A stretch of 64,000 nt of DNA from Areca catechu (Eukaryota > Streptophyta > Magnoliopsida > Arecales > Arecaceae): NCBI GenBank assembly GCA_021397845.1, contig CM038053.1, positions 110,459,825 through 110,523,824 on the forward strand, read 5' to 3'. Positions 1 through 12,062 of this stretch are shown here, one piece after another. The number at the start of each line of letters is the position of its first letter. Position 1 is the stretch's first letter. Below the pieces are notes generated by a model. It searched no databases. It was not told the DNA's origin and saw only the letters and a program-made list of their open reading frames with translations. Made by a program: the position numbers and the translations under genes.

Positions 1-495
1 CGTTGGAGATGAAAATATGGCCATTTGAAGCAAGTTGGAGAAGTTCTGCATCTTTTGAAAAACTAGCCGTTACTCCAAGTATCGACACTTGAGACTGGTG
101 AGTCGATACTTGAGTCTGCAGGTGTCGATATTTGGTTTGCAGGTATCGACACTTGACATAAAACCTTCAAAATGCATAGTTCTGTATTTTCAAAAGTCTC
201 AGACCTTGAGTCGATACTTGGTTTGCAGGTGTCGACACTTGCTTGTGCTAGTGCTGAAACTTGCTAAAACTTCTTCAAAATCAAACTTTAAGTCCTTCCA
301 AGTCTTCCTTATGTTTCAAAGTCTTTATAACTTGATTTTGCATTAATTTAAGGACATTCTTCAATTGAAGAATATGTATTTCTTCATTCAACATGGATGA
401 GTACTAAGATCTGATGGACATACTAAAACATATAATTAGTACTCATATATACTTAAGCATTTTGTCAATCATCAAAATCAATACCAGAGTCAACA
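1..495 (-). repeat. Sirevirus-type LTR, truncated by window edge
   Basis: Read on the minus strand this begins TGTTGACTCTGGTATTGA at 495, like the LTR start of Sirevirus A (TGTTGACTCC at 43484). Bases 80-245 carry degenerate copies of gtcgacacttg/tcgatacttg, and the string gaaaaactagcc near 57-69 matches the reverse complement of 44150-44220. The plus-strand end caaca lies at 491-495, and the next bases resume a gypsy integrase in the middle of a conserved motif, so the LTR was inserted into that gene. Whether it is a solo LTR or part of a full element cannot be told, because its other end lies outside the window. Confidence 0.8.
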
Positions 496-1559
496 TTTTC
501 TAAGATGGCACACTTCATACCTTGTTTCCAAACTTTTGATGCCTCCAAGGTAGCCAAATATTTTTTGATAACATGGTAGGTTACATGGCCTTCCTAAAAT
601 CATTATGTTTGATAGGGATGTTCGATTCACGAGTTACTTTTGAAAGACTCTCTGGCATATGTTTGGAACTAAGCTCAAATTTTCTATCTTCTATCACCTA
701 CAAACCAATAGCCAGACTGAAGTAGTGAACCGAAGCTTTGGAAATTTGTTGAGATGTCTTATAGGTAAAAACACTAGAAATTGGGACCTTTTGTTACCTA
801 GAGCTGAATTCGCCTACAACAGTTTAGTTAATAGGTCCACAGGCAAGAGTCTATTTGAGATTGTCCATGGTTATAAACCTAACAGACCCATAGACCTAAT
901 CCCTTTGCCCATACATGCACGAGTCTCTAAGTTCGCAGAATCATTTACACAACATGTTAGGGATCTGCATAAGGAAATTAGTAATAAGATCAAATTGAGC
1001 AATGATACTTATAAACAAATGGCTAATTCCCAAAAATGAACTAAAGAATTTATTGAGGGGGATTTTGTGATGATTAGGCTTAGACCTTAGCGATTTCTCC
1101 TGGGGACCGTGAAAAAATTACATGCTCGTGGAGCTAGACCCTTTAAAGTGATTAAAAAAGTTGGACCCAATGCCTATGTGCTCGAGTTACCACCTGAATT
1201 AGGTATTAACTCAACCTTCAACATCTCAGACCTAGTTGAGTATAGGAAGCCGACAATGATACGCAGTGAGCCATTTGGACCTGACCCCATTCTTGAGAGT
1301 GAACCTATCCCAGAGTATCCACCAACAAATTGGCCTGAGAGAGGAGAAAGGATCGAGTTATTCTAGATGACCAAGCTATTACTACCGGAAATAAAGGTTA
1401 CTAGCTATACCTGGTTCCTTGGCAAGGTTGACTGAAATCTGAGGACTCGTGGATCACCCAAGAGGACATGCAGCATATTAACCCGGATCTATTAGAAAAG
1501 TACCAGAGCCAGATTGACCTTTACTCGATATGATCGAGTTCTTCCCATCCCGGAAGAAT
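496..1559 (+). pseudogene. pol: Chromovirus (Ty3/gypsy) integrase and chromodomain, 5'-truncated and decayed
   Basis: This is the C-terminal part of a gypsy Pol. It starts inside the integrase core (FSKMAHF) because the LTR at 1-495 cut it. It then shows the second catalytic Asp (DRDVRFTSYF near 615-645), the Glu region (QTEVVNR near 715-735) and the C-terminal GPNAYVLELP and FNISDLVEY. The frame from about 600 to 1366 is interrupted by single stops: TGA for Trp near 643, TGA for Arg at 1037, and TAG at 1087. A chromodomain in another frame near 1376-1500 has YLVPWQG and SEDSWI, with two further stops. It is closely similar to the integrase of element C (25273-26325, minus). A polypurine-like cccggaagaat sits directly before the LTR at 1560. 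It is not functional. Confidence 0.9.
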
Positions 1560-1624
1560 TGGTGAGGGCACCAAGATCAGACAAAGATTGCAGGGCTCCA
1601 TTTAGATCTCTGATTGATGTATTG

Positions 1625-1800
1625 GGAGTATGTCACCTTTGAGTCCATCAATCCTGAGTCACTTGAGTCTTGTAAAAAAGATTGAGTCCTGTAATAAAGT
1701 GAGTCAATCGAGTCCATTAAGTCAATTGAGTTCATTAAATCAATTGAGTCCATTAAGTCCATTAAGTCAATTGAGTCCATTTGTTCATTTAAGTCCTATA
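1625..1800 (+). repeat. Short tandem array, gagtccattaa / gtcaattgagt type
   Basis: This is an imperfect head-to-tail array of 10-12 bp units such as gagtccattaa and agtcaattg, near the start of the chromovirus LTR. The short open frames on both strands arise from the repetition and are not genes. Confidence 0.75.
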
Positions 1801-1889
1801 ATTTTGATTTCTTTCATTCAGGTTAAGTCCAGAGGAGAGTCACCAGACCCCACTGAAGCAGGGAATGAAGACTTCATGTGCTTGGGCCT

Positions 1890-2115
1890 CACTCAAGCCG
1901 CCCAAGCCTATAAGTAATTCGTGCAGCCCAAGCCCACAAGTAATTGGAGCTGCCCAAGCCAATAAGGAGTTGGCGCCTCCCAAGCCTACAACGAATTTGT
2001 GCCTCTCAGCCCAACAAAAAGTCAAGCTTCCCAGTCCAACAAGGAATCAAGCCTCCCAATCCAACAAGGAATCAAGCCTCCCAGTCTAACAAGGAATCAA
2101 GCTTCCTTATCCCAC
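1890..2115 (+). repeat. 25-bp tandem array in the chromovirus LTR
   Basis: The clearest units start at 2041, 2066 and 2091 (aaggaatcaagcctcccag..), which gives an exact 25-bp period. Upstream, degenerate units built on cccaagcc/aagtaattg extend the array back to about 1890. It lies in the 5' part of the LTR, where sister copies are single-copy sequence. Confidence 0.7.
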
Positions 2116-3048
2116 TCAAACAAGTGGGCGCCCTCTTTTTTTTCATGTACATACTCCAACATTGACAGGGAATCTAAGAGGCCTGGGTGAATTACAAATA
2201 CCCCTCCTCCCTCTTGTAAAGAAGTTATTGATAATTAATAAATGAAAGAGTTCTTCTAGTTTCCTGTGCTCTTGAGTACTGACACTCCATGAGGGAAAGG
2301 GTGAGAGGCCCAAACCAACCACTATCTTTCTTCTTCAAGCCCTAGATGCCCATCCATCTTCAAGCCCTAGCCATCCCATCCATCATCCCACTTAGCCACC
2401 CCTTCCTTCCATCCAAAACCCTAGGCCTCCAACCATCCTTCCACAAAAACTCTAGGCCGCCAACCATCCTTCCACCAAAACCCTAGGCTGCCAGGTCCTC
2501 CACCAGTCCAAGACAACACAGGCATCTCCCTTCTAGCCAGGAGTCTAGGCATCCTCAAGGACACCAGGATCTACACCAAGCCGTGGCTTCATCTTCAAGC
2601 CTTCTCCATCTTCTCTCCTATCTTCCAGTGTCTATTGTTGCACACCTTTGCTTTCTCTAATCGAAGGATCTCTTTCTCTTGGTGTTTGCAGGATCCCTCG
2701 GGTACCACGCCATGTAGAGGAGGTCTTCATTGACAACTGAATCGCCAGCAAGGAGCCAAGAGTTCAAAAGAAACCTAGCCTCTTAATCCAGGCACATCCT
2801 TCGAGAGATTGTGTGATCCCGCTGCTTTCAAGAGAGGAGATATTCATTGCCAGGTATTCCAAACCCTTCCCTTCTCCTTGCTTTGTTTTGTTGAAGAGTA
2901 GATTGAGCATGTTTTAGTTAGGGTTTCTTAATCCTTGTGATCCTGCTTTCTTTTTTTCTTTGAGGGTTAAACTTTATGGAGATTGTGACTTGATCATTAT
3001 AGGTTAATTTGCATGTTCCTTAACTCGTTTTCGGGAATAGAAGTATCA

Positions 3049-4714
3049 TAATGTCTGAAATCTTGTTCATATTAATATGAAATTGCTCTCTTCTTTATGA
3101 TGATCACTTGCATGCCCTATGTTCCCTATCAGAGATACTTACTAGAAGTGGTTCAATGACCAAATCATAGTTTGATGCATTATGCAGGCATCCATGAATG
3201 ACAAGTTCAGTCACATATTCGAGATACTCAGCTAAAAGATATACTTAAAGTATTGAAAGAATCTCTTGGCACTCCCGATGATGTTGAAAGGTACAAAATA
3301 TCTTGTGCCATAATCAATACCAAGAAAGGGAAGAAGAAAAATAATAAGAAGGTTAATGTACTCAATTGAGCTAGACCAAGAAAAACAAGTTGACTAGAGC
3401 TAGATAGAGTGCTTCTGTAAGAAGCATGGACATAGAAGAGGAATTGTTCACTTTACATTACCTTGCTGGGCCCGAACAGATCAAGAACGAATAAGAATCA
3501 TCAAGTAGTTGATAGATAAGTATATGATAACACTTTATAATTTTTTTATTTGTGATAGTACTGCTTGGGTATTAGATATCAGAGGCTCTATTAATATTTG
3601 TAATATGTTGTAGGGACTTCAAGTTAGTAGAAGATTAGAAGATGGCAAGAGATTCCTGAATGTTGGAAATAGAAGAGTAGTTCTAATTCTGGCCTTAGGA
3701 ATTGTCAAGCTTGTATTCAATAAAAATATTATATTTTAGATGATTATCATTATTGTCCTAGTTTTATGATGAATGTTATTTTTATAGGTCTTTTAGCTAA
3801 AAGCAAATTTCATTTATCTCTAAAAGTGATTATTATGATATCATTCTGAATGGTGCCACTATAATACGTGGATAATTAAAAATTAATATTTATATTTTAT
3901 CACAGCCTATTAATGTAGTGTACATATTGAGTAAACACTCCAAGATAGATAATGTCAGTGATACTTATTTTTGGCACTATAGACTAGGTCATATTAACAA
4001 GAATAGAAAAAATAGGTCAAGACAAGGTCTCCTTAACTTGAGGTCAATGATTATGAATCTCTATTAACCTATGAATCTTGCCTTCTTAGGAAGATGACCA
4101 AGTTATCTTTTACTGAAAAAGGTGAAAGAGCCATTAGATTTTTAATCTAGTACATACTTATATATGTAGACCAATGAATGTCAGTGCTAGAGATGGATAT
4201 TTATAATTTATTATATTTATAGATGACCTTTCAAGGTTAGTTATGTCTATCTTATAAGAAATAAATTTGAATTATTTGAAATATTCAGATAATACTATAA
4301 TGAGGTAGAGAAATAAATTGAAAAGTATGTTAAAATCCTTTGATCAGATTAAGGAGGAGAATACCTTACCAGTGAGTTTCTGAATTATCTAGAGAAGAAT
4401 ATGATTCTTCTCAAGAGAAACCTCCAAGGACACCTTAATTAAATGGAGTGTTTGAAAGAAGGAATCAAACTTTATTAGACATGATTTGGTCCTTGATGGG
4501 CTTTGCTAGTCTACCAATCTTTTTTTGAGGATATGCTCTTGAGTCAGCTTGTTACTTATTAAATAAGGTTTTGAGCAAGTCTGTTGACAAAATATCATAT
4601 GAGATATAGACATAGCGTAAACCAATGCTCTCACACCTAAGGGTCTGGGGGTGCCCGGCTTATGTTAAATATTTAAAAATAGACAAACTCTGACCTAGGT
4701 CTGACAAGTGTATT
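3049..4714 (+). pseudogene. pol: Copia element F: decayed gag-protease-integrase, RT and RNase H absent
   Basis: This is a heavily mutated Ty1/copia internal region. Gag is recognisable near 3140-3220 (CIMQASMND, matching the gag of copia D). A zinc-knuckle remnant lies near 3405-3450 (CKKHGH) and a protease remnant near 3560 (AWVLDIRGS, catalytic DTG/DSG lost). The pre-integrase motif WHYRLGH lies near 3970-3990, and integrase motifs include LNGVFERRNQTLLDM near 4440-4480 and WGCPAYVK near 4645. The sequence stops at PRSDKC near 4708, and an LTR starts at 4715, so the whole RT-RNase H part (about 2 kb in relatives) is missing. There are many stops and frameshifts. Confidence 0.8.
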
Positions 4715-4978
4715 TGAAAGAATGGTGCCCTAAAAGCCAGTCTTTATATGGGCATTTCTATGATCTTTCAGCTCATGTATGATATTATTTATTAATAAAA
4801 GATATTTGATTCATCATACTGATGCACCTTATAAAGATTATGATGAACCCCATAGGTTAGGGTTATGATGGAGATCATAATGGTGAGACCTAAGTTCCTA
4901 TAAACTCTAATGTAAAATGTTCCTAGTCGTTGGATAATCGATTCGAAGATCATTGAATCCGGAAAGATTAGCACATCC

Positions 4979-6891
4979 TGTTGGGAATAGTGTCCCAAAG
5001 CCAATCGTCTAGAGTGTAGATGGTTGTGCTATTTTGTAATTGTATATGAATTCTTTAAATGAATAAAAGTTATTCTTTTGGCTATTGATCACATGTGCAT
5101 TTTCTTGAAATGAACTCTTGTGTGATGGAGTCCTTAGAACTATATTATATTTGATACAGAGAGGATGTATCGAGTAGTTCTTAAACTGGTTCATAACCAA
5201 AGGATATATTGTTATAAGACAACGATGTATCAAGCATAGGTTGTTGTATGTCCTCTTAACCAAGGAGTGTAGAGATACTGATATGACATATAGGTGAAAT
5301 GTATGATGTCTTACTGAACGTGACCATCTACGGAGCTCCCTTCTGCCAAAGGGTTGCTCGTGAAGGGATATGAGTATATGTGTCTCTCAGACCTGAGGTC
5401 ACCATGGTAGCTTGTAAACAACTTACTATACTTTGGTACTGGACTACCTGAATTTCTAATCCAGTGACAAAAGTTTCTGGGTACAGTCAAGTACTTGTGG
5501 AGCAGTGATGAATCAAGATGCGATTGACCCCTCTAAATGGTTTGGAATGAATGACTCACTATGTCTCAATTTAGCAAAACCTTGGTCACGATAGTTCTTG
5601 TGAGGAGTCACAGAACTTGTAAGGTTGAAATACGATATGGATATACTAAATTAAAGTTGACAGTCAAATCCTAGGTCATCTTGAGCATTATGAGGTCAAA
5701 GGGATGAATTATGTGATAACCAAATGCCAGAGGTTCTAGAGAGTTGTTCTGTATCTTCAACCTATCCGGACATCGGGTATCATTGCTAGATGATGACTTT
5801 GACTAGTACTGGAAACATTCCATTACTACCAGCTTAGTGTTCGAATCTATGGGATCACACACCATAAGAGTTTCTACCTGATCTAAAGGTTGATCGACTA
5901 TTGAGAATCATTTAGCACACTATGGGGTCAATATGATTGACCATGACCCAAATGTCGACACTTCCATAAGTCGACACTTGGCTGTGACGAGAATTTCTCA
6001 CTAATTTGATTAGTAAATTTTTGAAAGACTTATTTGCAATATGATTGCAATCTAATGGGTCAAGCCAAATGTGATCTAGCTTAGGATCAAATTAGATTTG
6101 ATTTGTCATGCTCTCTTTCCTTTAAAAGATTCAAATTTGAATTTTGAATTCAAGTTTCAAATCTTGGCTAAAATTGGCTCCAAGGTTTTTTATGGAATGC
6201 ATTATTTGGAATGCAAATTTTCTCTCATATAAACCAAGAGCTAATTTGGTTCAACCCTTAACCCTCTCCCCCAATCACTCCTCCTTCCATATCTCTCTCC
6301 CTCTTTACTGCTACTATAAATAGGTATCTTTGTAGGGGCAGCAGAGTTAGTTGAGGTTGACTTTTGCTGGGCTTTTCTAAGAGAGGGAGGGAAGGTATCC
6401 TTAGAGTGGGGTTGAGAGGATTTGGGTTTTAGGTGTGAACCTACCTAGCAATCAAGCTAGGGTTTTGGAAGAAAGAGTTAGTTAGGAAGGGTTCCACTTC
6501 TACTTCTCCTCATTGTTCCCTAACTAGATTTTTTGGTGGCTTCAAGAAAGTCTTGCACATCCAAGTAAGGAAAAGATTGGCCTCAAGGATCCTGAGAAGC
6601 TAGCACTCCAAGGGAGTTGATTGAGATCGAGCCATGGTATGAACTATCCACAGAGGCCAGACATTTGTGTGGTTCAGCTGCTCTTCATCACCTGCATCCA
6701 AAGGTTAAAGGTAACATACCCTTTCCTTTTCTTTGCTCTTGATATCTCTACATGCACTTTTTTTATATCGGATCTTGTTGCACGTAGATTGGTAGATCGA
6801 CTTGATCGATCTACCAAGTCTTCCACTGTATTGTACTTTAAAATAGTTTTAAAATCTAGTCTGTCTACTTGCTATGCCTTTTAAACTTTCA
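4979..6891 (+). mobile_element. Solo LTR (copia-like, 1913 bp), TSD catcc
   Basis: It begins TGTTGGGAATAGTGTCCC and ends ..AAACTTTCA. The 5-bp duplication catcc flanks it exactly (4974-4978 and 6892-6896), and the host LTR resumes without loss. No gag or pol is present, so it is a solo LTR left by LTR-LTR recombination. The first bases resemble copia D-type LTR starts (..GCCAATCG..), so a copia origin and plus orientation are inferred. Two gtcgacactt motifs lie near 5953-5985, upstream of a TATA box at 6315. Confidence 0.88.
6315..6323 (+). promoter_or_regulatory. TATA box of the solo LTR
   Basis: The sequence tataaatag lies about 1.34 kb into the LTR, downstream of a T/C-rich stretch. It is a near-consensus plant TATA box in the position expected for the LTR Pol II promoter. 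Confidence 0.6.
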
Positions 6892-9049
6892 CATCCTATG
6901 TATGCTCAATGGAGAGGGTGGTTTGTCTCACAACTACTTGTGTAGAGTACTAGTATAAGGATGTAAGTGCTCATTAGGTTATGAGTTCACTGAATTGATC
7001 CAACAAGAGAACATCAAATGAAAGTCTTACTTGTCAAAAGAATGTTCTCTTAGTGGGAGTTGTGCATGTGATCCTTAGACCTGAGACTATCATAGTATCT
7101 TGTGCACATGAACCCATATTTTGGTGCATACTTATTCATGGTAATTAAGTCATGTACGGGGTGTTTCTGGATATGGTGGATTGTATATGAAGGTAATGAG
7201 TAGGTCAATAAGGAATCGATCACTCCTAGTAAGAGGAGAAGTTATCTCGTGTGATCTCTTCGAATGATGACTGAAGAAGGCTTTGATCAAATCATGATGA
7301 GATTAGATAGGGTTTCTAATCTTTCATCAGTCAAATTTTCATTATCAAATTGAGATTTAAAAGGATTAAGTACTAGGATTTGACATTTATCCTTGCCCAT
7401 CACTTAATCAGGATAAAGGGAGATCGAAGGATTGAATTTCATGGTAACTTTCCACTGAAGTATATTTTGATAATTTTAACCAAATTCCTCATCTTCTGAG
7501 TAGGCATGACATGTTGCTAGATATCATTCATATCTTGTAGGTTTTCATAGATCAATTCGATTGGATTCATGAGTCAATTCAAAAGTTGGTTCGAATTGGC
7601 AACTTAGGTCAGCTCAATTTGACCTAATTAGGTCAATCGAGTTCGATTAGATCAAATCAGCTTGGACCTAGACCTACTGCTGGCTAGATGTGGAACCCAA
7701 AGGATCACACATTAGGGAACAGCCAAGAAAGTTAATTGTATATTTATTAGGATCTTGGGATCCTAATTGGCTAGCTAATTAACATACTAGCCTATATTGG
7801 CTAGCCCAACTCCTAACTCAATTGGATTGGATCAGCTTGTTTGCTAATTAGGATAACCAATTTAAATGGTATTTAAATTGGGTTGAGTCCTAAGTGGGGT
7901 AGCCTAATTTAGTTTTATCTAGATTTATTTGGCATTTATCTTGGTTAAATGGAAAAGTCTAACTTGGATTGGACTCTTGGTGCCAAAATGTATGTGCGCT
8001 AAAGTGAATATGCACAGAAGGACCAAGAGTCCTTCTGTCAGTCAGTGTCCAAGGCCAGATAAAGTCTAAAGGGCTTCATCCTTATCTCCATGCCACTTTG
8101 GAAGAGTGTTGACCGTTTAAAAGGGTGGAGTTCGGTGTGAATGGGATTGGCGCAAAATGAAGAGTTGCATCTTTTCATTTCAGTGCTAATTTTGAGACCA
8201 AGAGTCCTTCTATTTGAAGGCTCTTGCATTTCTATGATGCCTCACATCTGAAGTCACACCTCTTGGGATTCTCTTCTAATTTTTGAATTAGTTATTATAA
8301 GATTAGATCTTATCTTATTGGTGTTGTATGGCATGATGATTTGCTTTAAGGTATCTATGACATATCTCAAATAAGATGTGAGAAACTTGGGGCAGGTGCA
8401 AGTTTTCTTTTCCAATCATCTTGCCACACCCTCTTCTCTATTGCCCCACCTTCCTTTCTTCTAAGGTCCTTGCCAAAAACCTATGAGAGAGGATCTTAAG
8501 AGAGAGTACTAGGGAGAAAAATAGTTTTGTTCTCCCTTAGGTGTCCGAGGAGAAGTCTTGAAGTCCTGCAGGAAGGGTTTGCATGAAGGCTACAAAGGTT
8601 GCAGCCCTTCCTTCAAGTTGTTGAAGGAGATCTAGATCTGAGCTAGAGGAGATGCTTGCGAAGGAGCTAGCACTCCAATGGCATCGAGTCAATTAGGAAT
8701 GAGTCCTGCGAGGATACTAGTAGAGGCCGGGCACATGAGTGGCTCCGACAAGAACCCTGGTGATCCATCGATTCGATATGATCAGAGTTGAAAAAAGGAT
8801 ATGAATTAAAGTATGTGTTCTATTCTTCTCTAATTTTATTTTATTTCATATCTGATTAAATATGATTTAAATATGATTAGAATATTAGAAATATCTTATT
8901 TTAGGTACATTTAAATTATTATTCATGCCCTTATATGAAAAATATTTTTATAATTATAGTTTTCACTGCTTTATGATTTTTGAAACCCTATATATCAGCA
9001 TGTTAGCACTTAGATATCTTTCACTTGCAAAGTTGATCAACTAAGATTT

Positions 9050-9445
9050 ATCACAAGGGTATGGTGGCCCTACCTAAGAGGCTAGTCAACTAAGATTTAG
9101 AATAAGGGTATGGTGACCCTACCTGGGAGCTGATCAACCATTATTTAGACTAAAGATATGGTGGCCCTACCTTGGAAGCTGGTCAACTAGGATTTATTAT
9201 AAGGGTATGGTGGCCCTACTTGAAAAGCTGGTCAACCAAGATTTAATATAAGGGTATGGTGGCCCTACCTTGGAAGCTATTCAACTAGGATTTATTATAA
9301 GGGTATGGTAGCCCTACTTGGAAAGCTAGTCAACTAGGATTTAGTATAAGGGTATCGTGGCCCTGCCTAGGGTGAGTAGCTCATCCTAGAATTAGAGTAA
9401 GGGCATTTGGCCCCACAAGGGAAGCTGGTCAACCAAGACTTTTTA
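9050..9445 (-). repeat. 49-bp tandem array downstream of Tat-type pol
   Basis: About eight units contain aagggtatggtggcccta. Unit starts are at about 9055, 9104, 9153, 9201, 9250, 9299, 9348 and 9399, so the period is 48-51 bp. The array lies directly 3' of a Tat-type gypsy pol end on the minus strand, the same place as the 85-bp array of the other Tat element at 33875-34535. Open frames across it reflect the repetition only. Confidence 0.88.
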
Positions 9446-9668
9446 GGATGAGCTTTCCTTTCATGAGCTAGAGACTTGATGGCCACTTCAAATGATAGAG
9501 GAAGAGATTTCATTGCAAAATAGATTGATTCATGAATCGAGGAAGCACATCTATTGATAATAAGGTCAAAGATTGGTAGAATTCCAAGTGCAAGGGATGG
9601 AGGTCCCATCCAACTGCTCCAGATGATAAGTGTTAAAGCATATTGCCTCAACAACATCGTATAATCCT
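9446..9668 (-). pseudogene. pol: Tat-type gypsy pol, C-terminal end (separated from 20882-22250 by copia D)
   Basis: The minus strand reads a typical end of Tat/Ogre-lineage integrase, with YHLEQLDGTSIPCTWNS near 9585-9640. It ends in the 49-bp array. The matching N-terminal part is at 20882-22250; the copia insertion lies between a perfect atcct duplication (9664-9668 and 20882-20886). Several stops are present. The pol end at 33500-33655, with a similar TWNA motif, is the closest relative in this window. Confidence 0.8.
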
Positions 9669-12045
9669 TGTTGGGTTCCACGGGCCAGGTGCAGCGAAAG
9701 ATCAGGTTTTAAAATTTTCATTTTTGAAACCCTGACCGGTCGGAACCCTAAACCCTAGGACCACTTGATCATGACAACTAATAAATCTAAACTTTAGGGC
9801 TTTAGAACAATACCTGGAGCACTATTATCCCTTATTTCTATGAGGCACACAAGTGCATGCCCTCCAAAGGTGATCCACACAGGAATCTAACCAAGGAAGC
9901 ACTCCTATAATAGTTGCTTGTTTAACTATGACTCCTTTTAGTAGCCTTCTGGACTTTCTCTCTTGTTGGACTCCCTACCCTCCTATAGGGCACTCTGAGA
10001 CCTCTCTATAGCCTCTCTCAGATCTCAAATACCCCTTCTATTTTTCTCCCTAGGTCCTTGTCTTAAAAGACTAGCCTTGTTTTGAAAGAACAAGCCTTGT
10101 CTTAAAAAGACAAACCTTGTCTTAAAGGGGAGGGAGAGAAACTAGCAGGTTAGAGTATTCGGATGAAAAATTGTACTTTGGCATCAGATCACCGATGCCT
10201 ATTTATAGAGAGGAATGGGGTGCCTGATATGTCCATTCATCAGCCATCTGATAAGACTCTTTAATCATAAAGAGTCTTATTAATGGAAAGACATATCATG
10301 ATAACACCCATTCATGCACCAAGAGACATATAAGTGTCTCTTGGTTTTTCCAGCCAATTTTTCCTTTTGCCACATGGCATTAACTGGTTGTAGGAAAGCT
10401 AAGGGGCATGAAATGAAAAAGGAAGCATTGGAGAAAATTAAGAGACTTAAAGTAGAAGGACTCTACTTTTAAGATTAGCACCAACAATGAGGGGACGCGT
10501 TCCTTCATTGTGTGCGTTCCAATTTCATGCCAATTACCACCTATTGACTGGTCAAACCATAGCATAAGGGTATGGAGATAAGGTAGGAGTCCTTTGGAAT
10601 AAATTTGGGATTTGTGATTGATTTGCAGAAGGACTCTTGGTCTTTCTGGATGCACATAATATGCGTGAAAGCATTATGGCACCCAAGAGTCCATGCCAAC
10701 ATGGACTCTTTCATAAATCCAAGATAACTCCCAATAAAATCCAGATAATATTGGATTAGGCTACCTCACTTAGGACTCTAACCACTTAAATTGGTTAGCC
10801 TAAATAATAAACAAACAAACCCAATCCAATTAGGTTAGGAGTTAAGCTAGCCAACATATGCTAGTATGTTAATTAGCTAGCCATTTAGGATCCCATGATC
10901 CTAATAAAAATATAATTGACTTCCTTGGCCAATTTCTAATGTGTGTGACCCTTTGGGATCCACATCTAACCAGTAGTAGGGCTAGATCTAAGCCAATTCG
11001 ATCCAATCGAAAACATTTGTCCAAATTAGGTCAAATTGAGCTGATCTAAGTTGCCGATTCGGACCAGCTTCCGAATTGACTCATGAATCCAATCAATTTG
11101 GTTCATTAAAATCCACAAGACATGATTGACATCTTGACATCTAGCAACATGTCATGCCTATCCGGAAGATAAAAATTGGTAGAAATTATTAAAATATCCT
11201 TCAGTGAAAATTTACCGTTCAATTCAATCCTTCGATCTCCCTTTATCCCGATTAAGTAATGGGCATGGATAAATGTCAAACCCTAGCACTCAATCCTTAC
11301 GAATATCAATTCGATAATGAAGACTCGATCAATAAAAGATTAGAAATCCTATCTAATATCATCATACTTTGATCAAAGACTTCCTGAGTTATCATTCAAA
11401 AAGATCACACAAGATAACTTCTCCTCTTACTAGGAGTGATCGATTCCTTGTTGACCTACTCATTACCTTCATACACAATCTACCATATCCATTAACATCC
11501 CGTACATAACTTAATTGCCATGAATAAGTATGCCCCAAAATATGGGTTCATGTGCAAAAGATACTATGGTAGTCTCAGGTCTAAGGACCACATGTACAAC
11601 TCCCATTAAGAGAACATTCTTTTGATAAGTAAGACTTCCATTTGATTTTCTCTTGTCAGATCAATTTAGTCAACATATAACCTAATGGGCACCCACATCC
11701 TTGAATTAGTATCTCTATATAAGTGGTTGTGAGACCAACCACCCTCTCCATTGAGCATACATAGGATGTGCTAGTCTTTCCGGATTCATCAATCCTCGAA
11801 TCGATTATCCAACGACTAGGAACATTTTAGATTAGGATTTATAGAAACTTAGGTCTTACCATTATGATCTCCATCATAATCCTAATTCCATTGCCTTAAC
11901 CTATAGGATTCATCATAATCTTAGATAAGATACAGCACTATGATGAATCAACAGATGCCTTTTATTGATAAATAATATCATACATGAGCTAGAAGATCAT
12001 AATAATGTCAGTACAAAGATTGGCTTTTAGGGCATCTTTCTTTCA
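9669..12045 (-). repeat. 3' LTR of copia D
   Basis: 2377 bp. The plus-strand edges are tgttgggttcc and ..ggcatctttctttca. It includes short repeats of cttgtcttaaaagacaaac near 10065-10125. The ORF at 10380-10655 on the minus strand lies inside the LTR, has no family resemblance and is not called. Confidence 0.93.
10199..10208 (-). promoter_or_regulatory. TATA box of copia D 3' LTR
   Basis: On the minus strand this reads ctataaatag, a consensus TATA box. It is conserved at the matching place in the other LTR (19045-19054). Confidence 0.65.
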
Positions 12046-12062
12046 ATCTCCCACTTGCACTG
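12046..12062 (-). other. Polypurine tract of copia D
   Basis: Minus strand cagtgcaagtgggagat lies immediately before the 3' LTR start TGAAAGAAAGATG. It is the expected primer site for plus-strand synthesis. Confidence 0.75.

Larger units (their letters stand above)
1560..3048 (+). repeat. 3' LTR of the chromovirus fragment
   Basis: It starts TGGTGAGGGCACCA, the same LTR start as element C (TGGTGTGGGCACCA on the minus strand at 24970) and the solo LTR at 12469 (TGGTGCGGACACCA). It follows the polypurine-like tract of the pol fragment. The right end is set tentatively at tatca (3048), because copia gag resumes by about 3100; that length (1489 bp) fits the 1.4-1.6 kb of related LTRs. It carries two internal tandem arrays. 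No coding capacity is seen. Confidence 0.65.
4715..9000 (+). repeat. Copia D-type LTR, split by a nested solo LTR
   Basis: It starts TGAAAGAATGGTGCCC at 4715, matching the LTR start of copia D (minus strand, 12045 and 20881). The first part runs to 4978 and the second from 6892 to about 9000, with the solo LTR at 4979-6891 between them. Removing the insert gives about 2373 bp, against 2377 and 2361 bp for the two D LTRs. Shared blocks include the region around the insertion site (cacatcctatgtatgctcaatg) and the 8000-8230 segment. The right end (..cagca at 9000) rests on length and on the start of different sequence, and its terminal part differs from D. The ORF at 8038-8229 on the minus strand is not a gene. 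Confidence 0.75.

Noticed and set aside
4792..5263. Minus-strand frames of 70 and 84 codons
   Set aside because: Each lies in LTR sequence, and the border at 4978/4979 falls between unrelated repeats; no coding signal.
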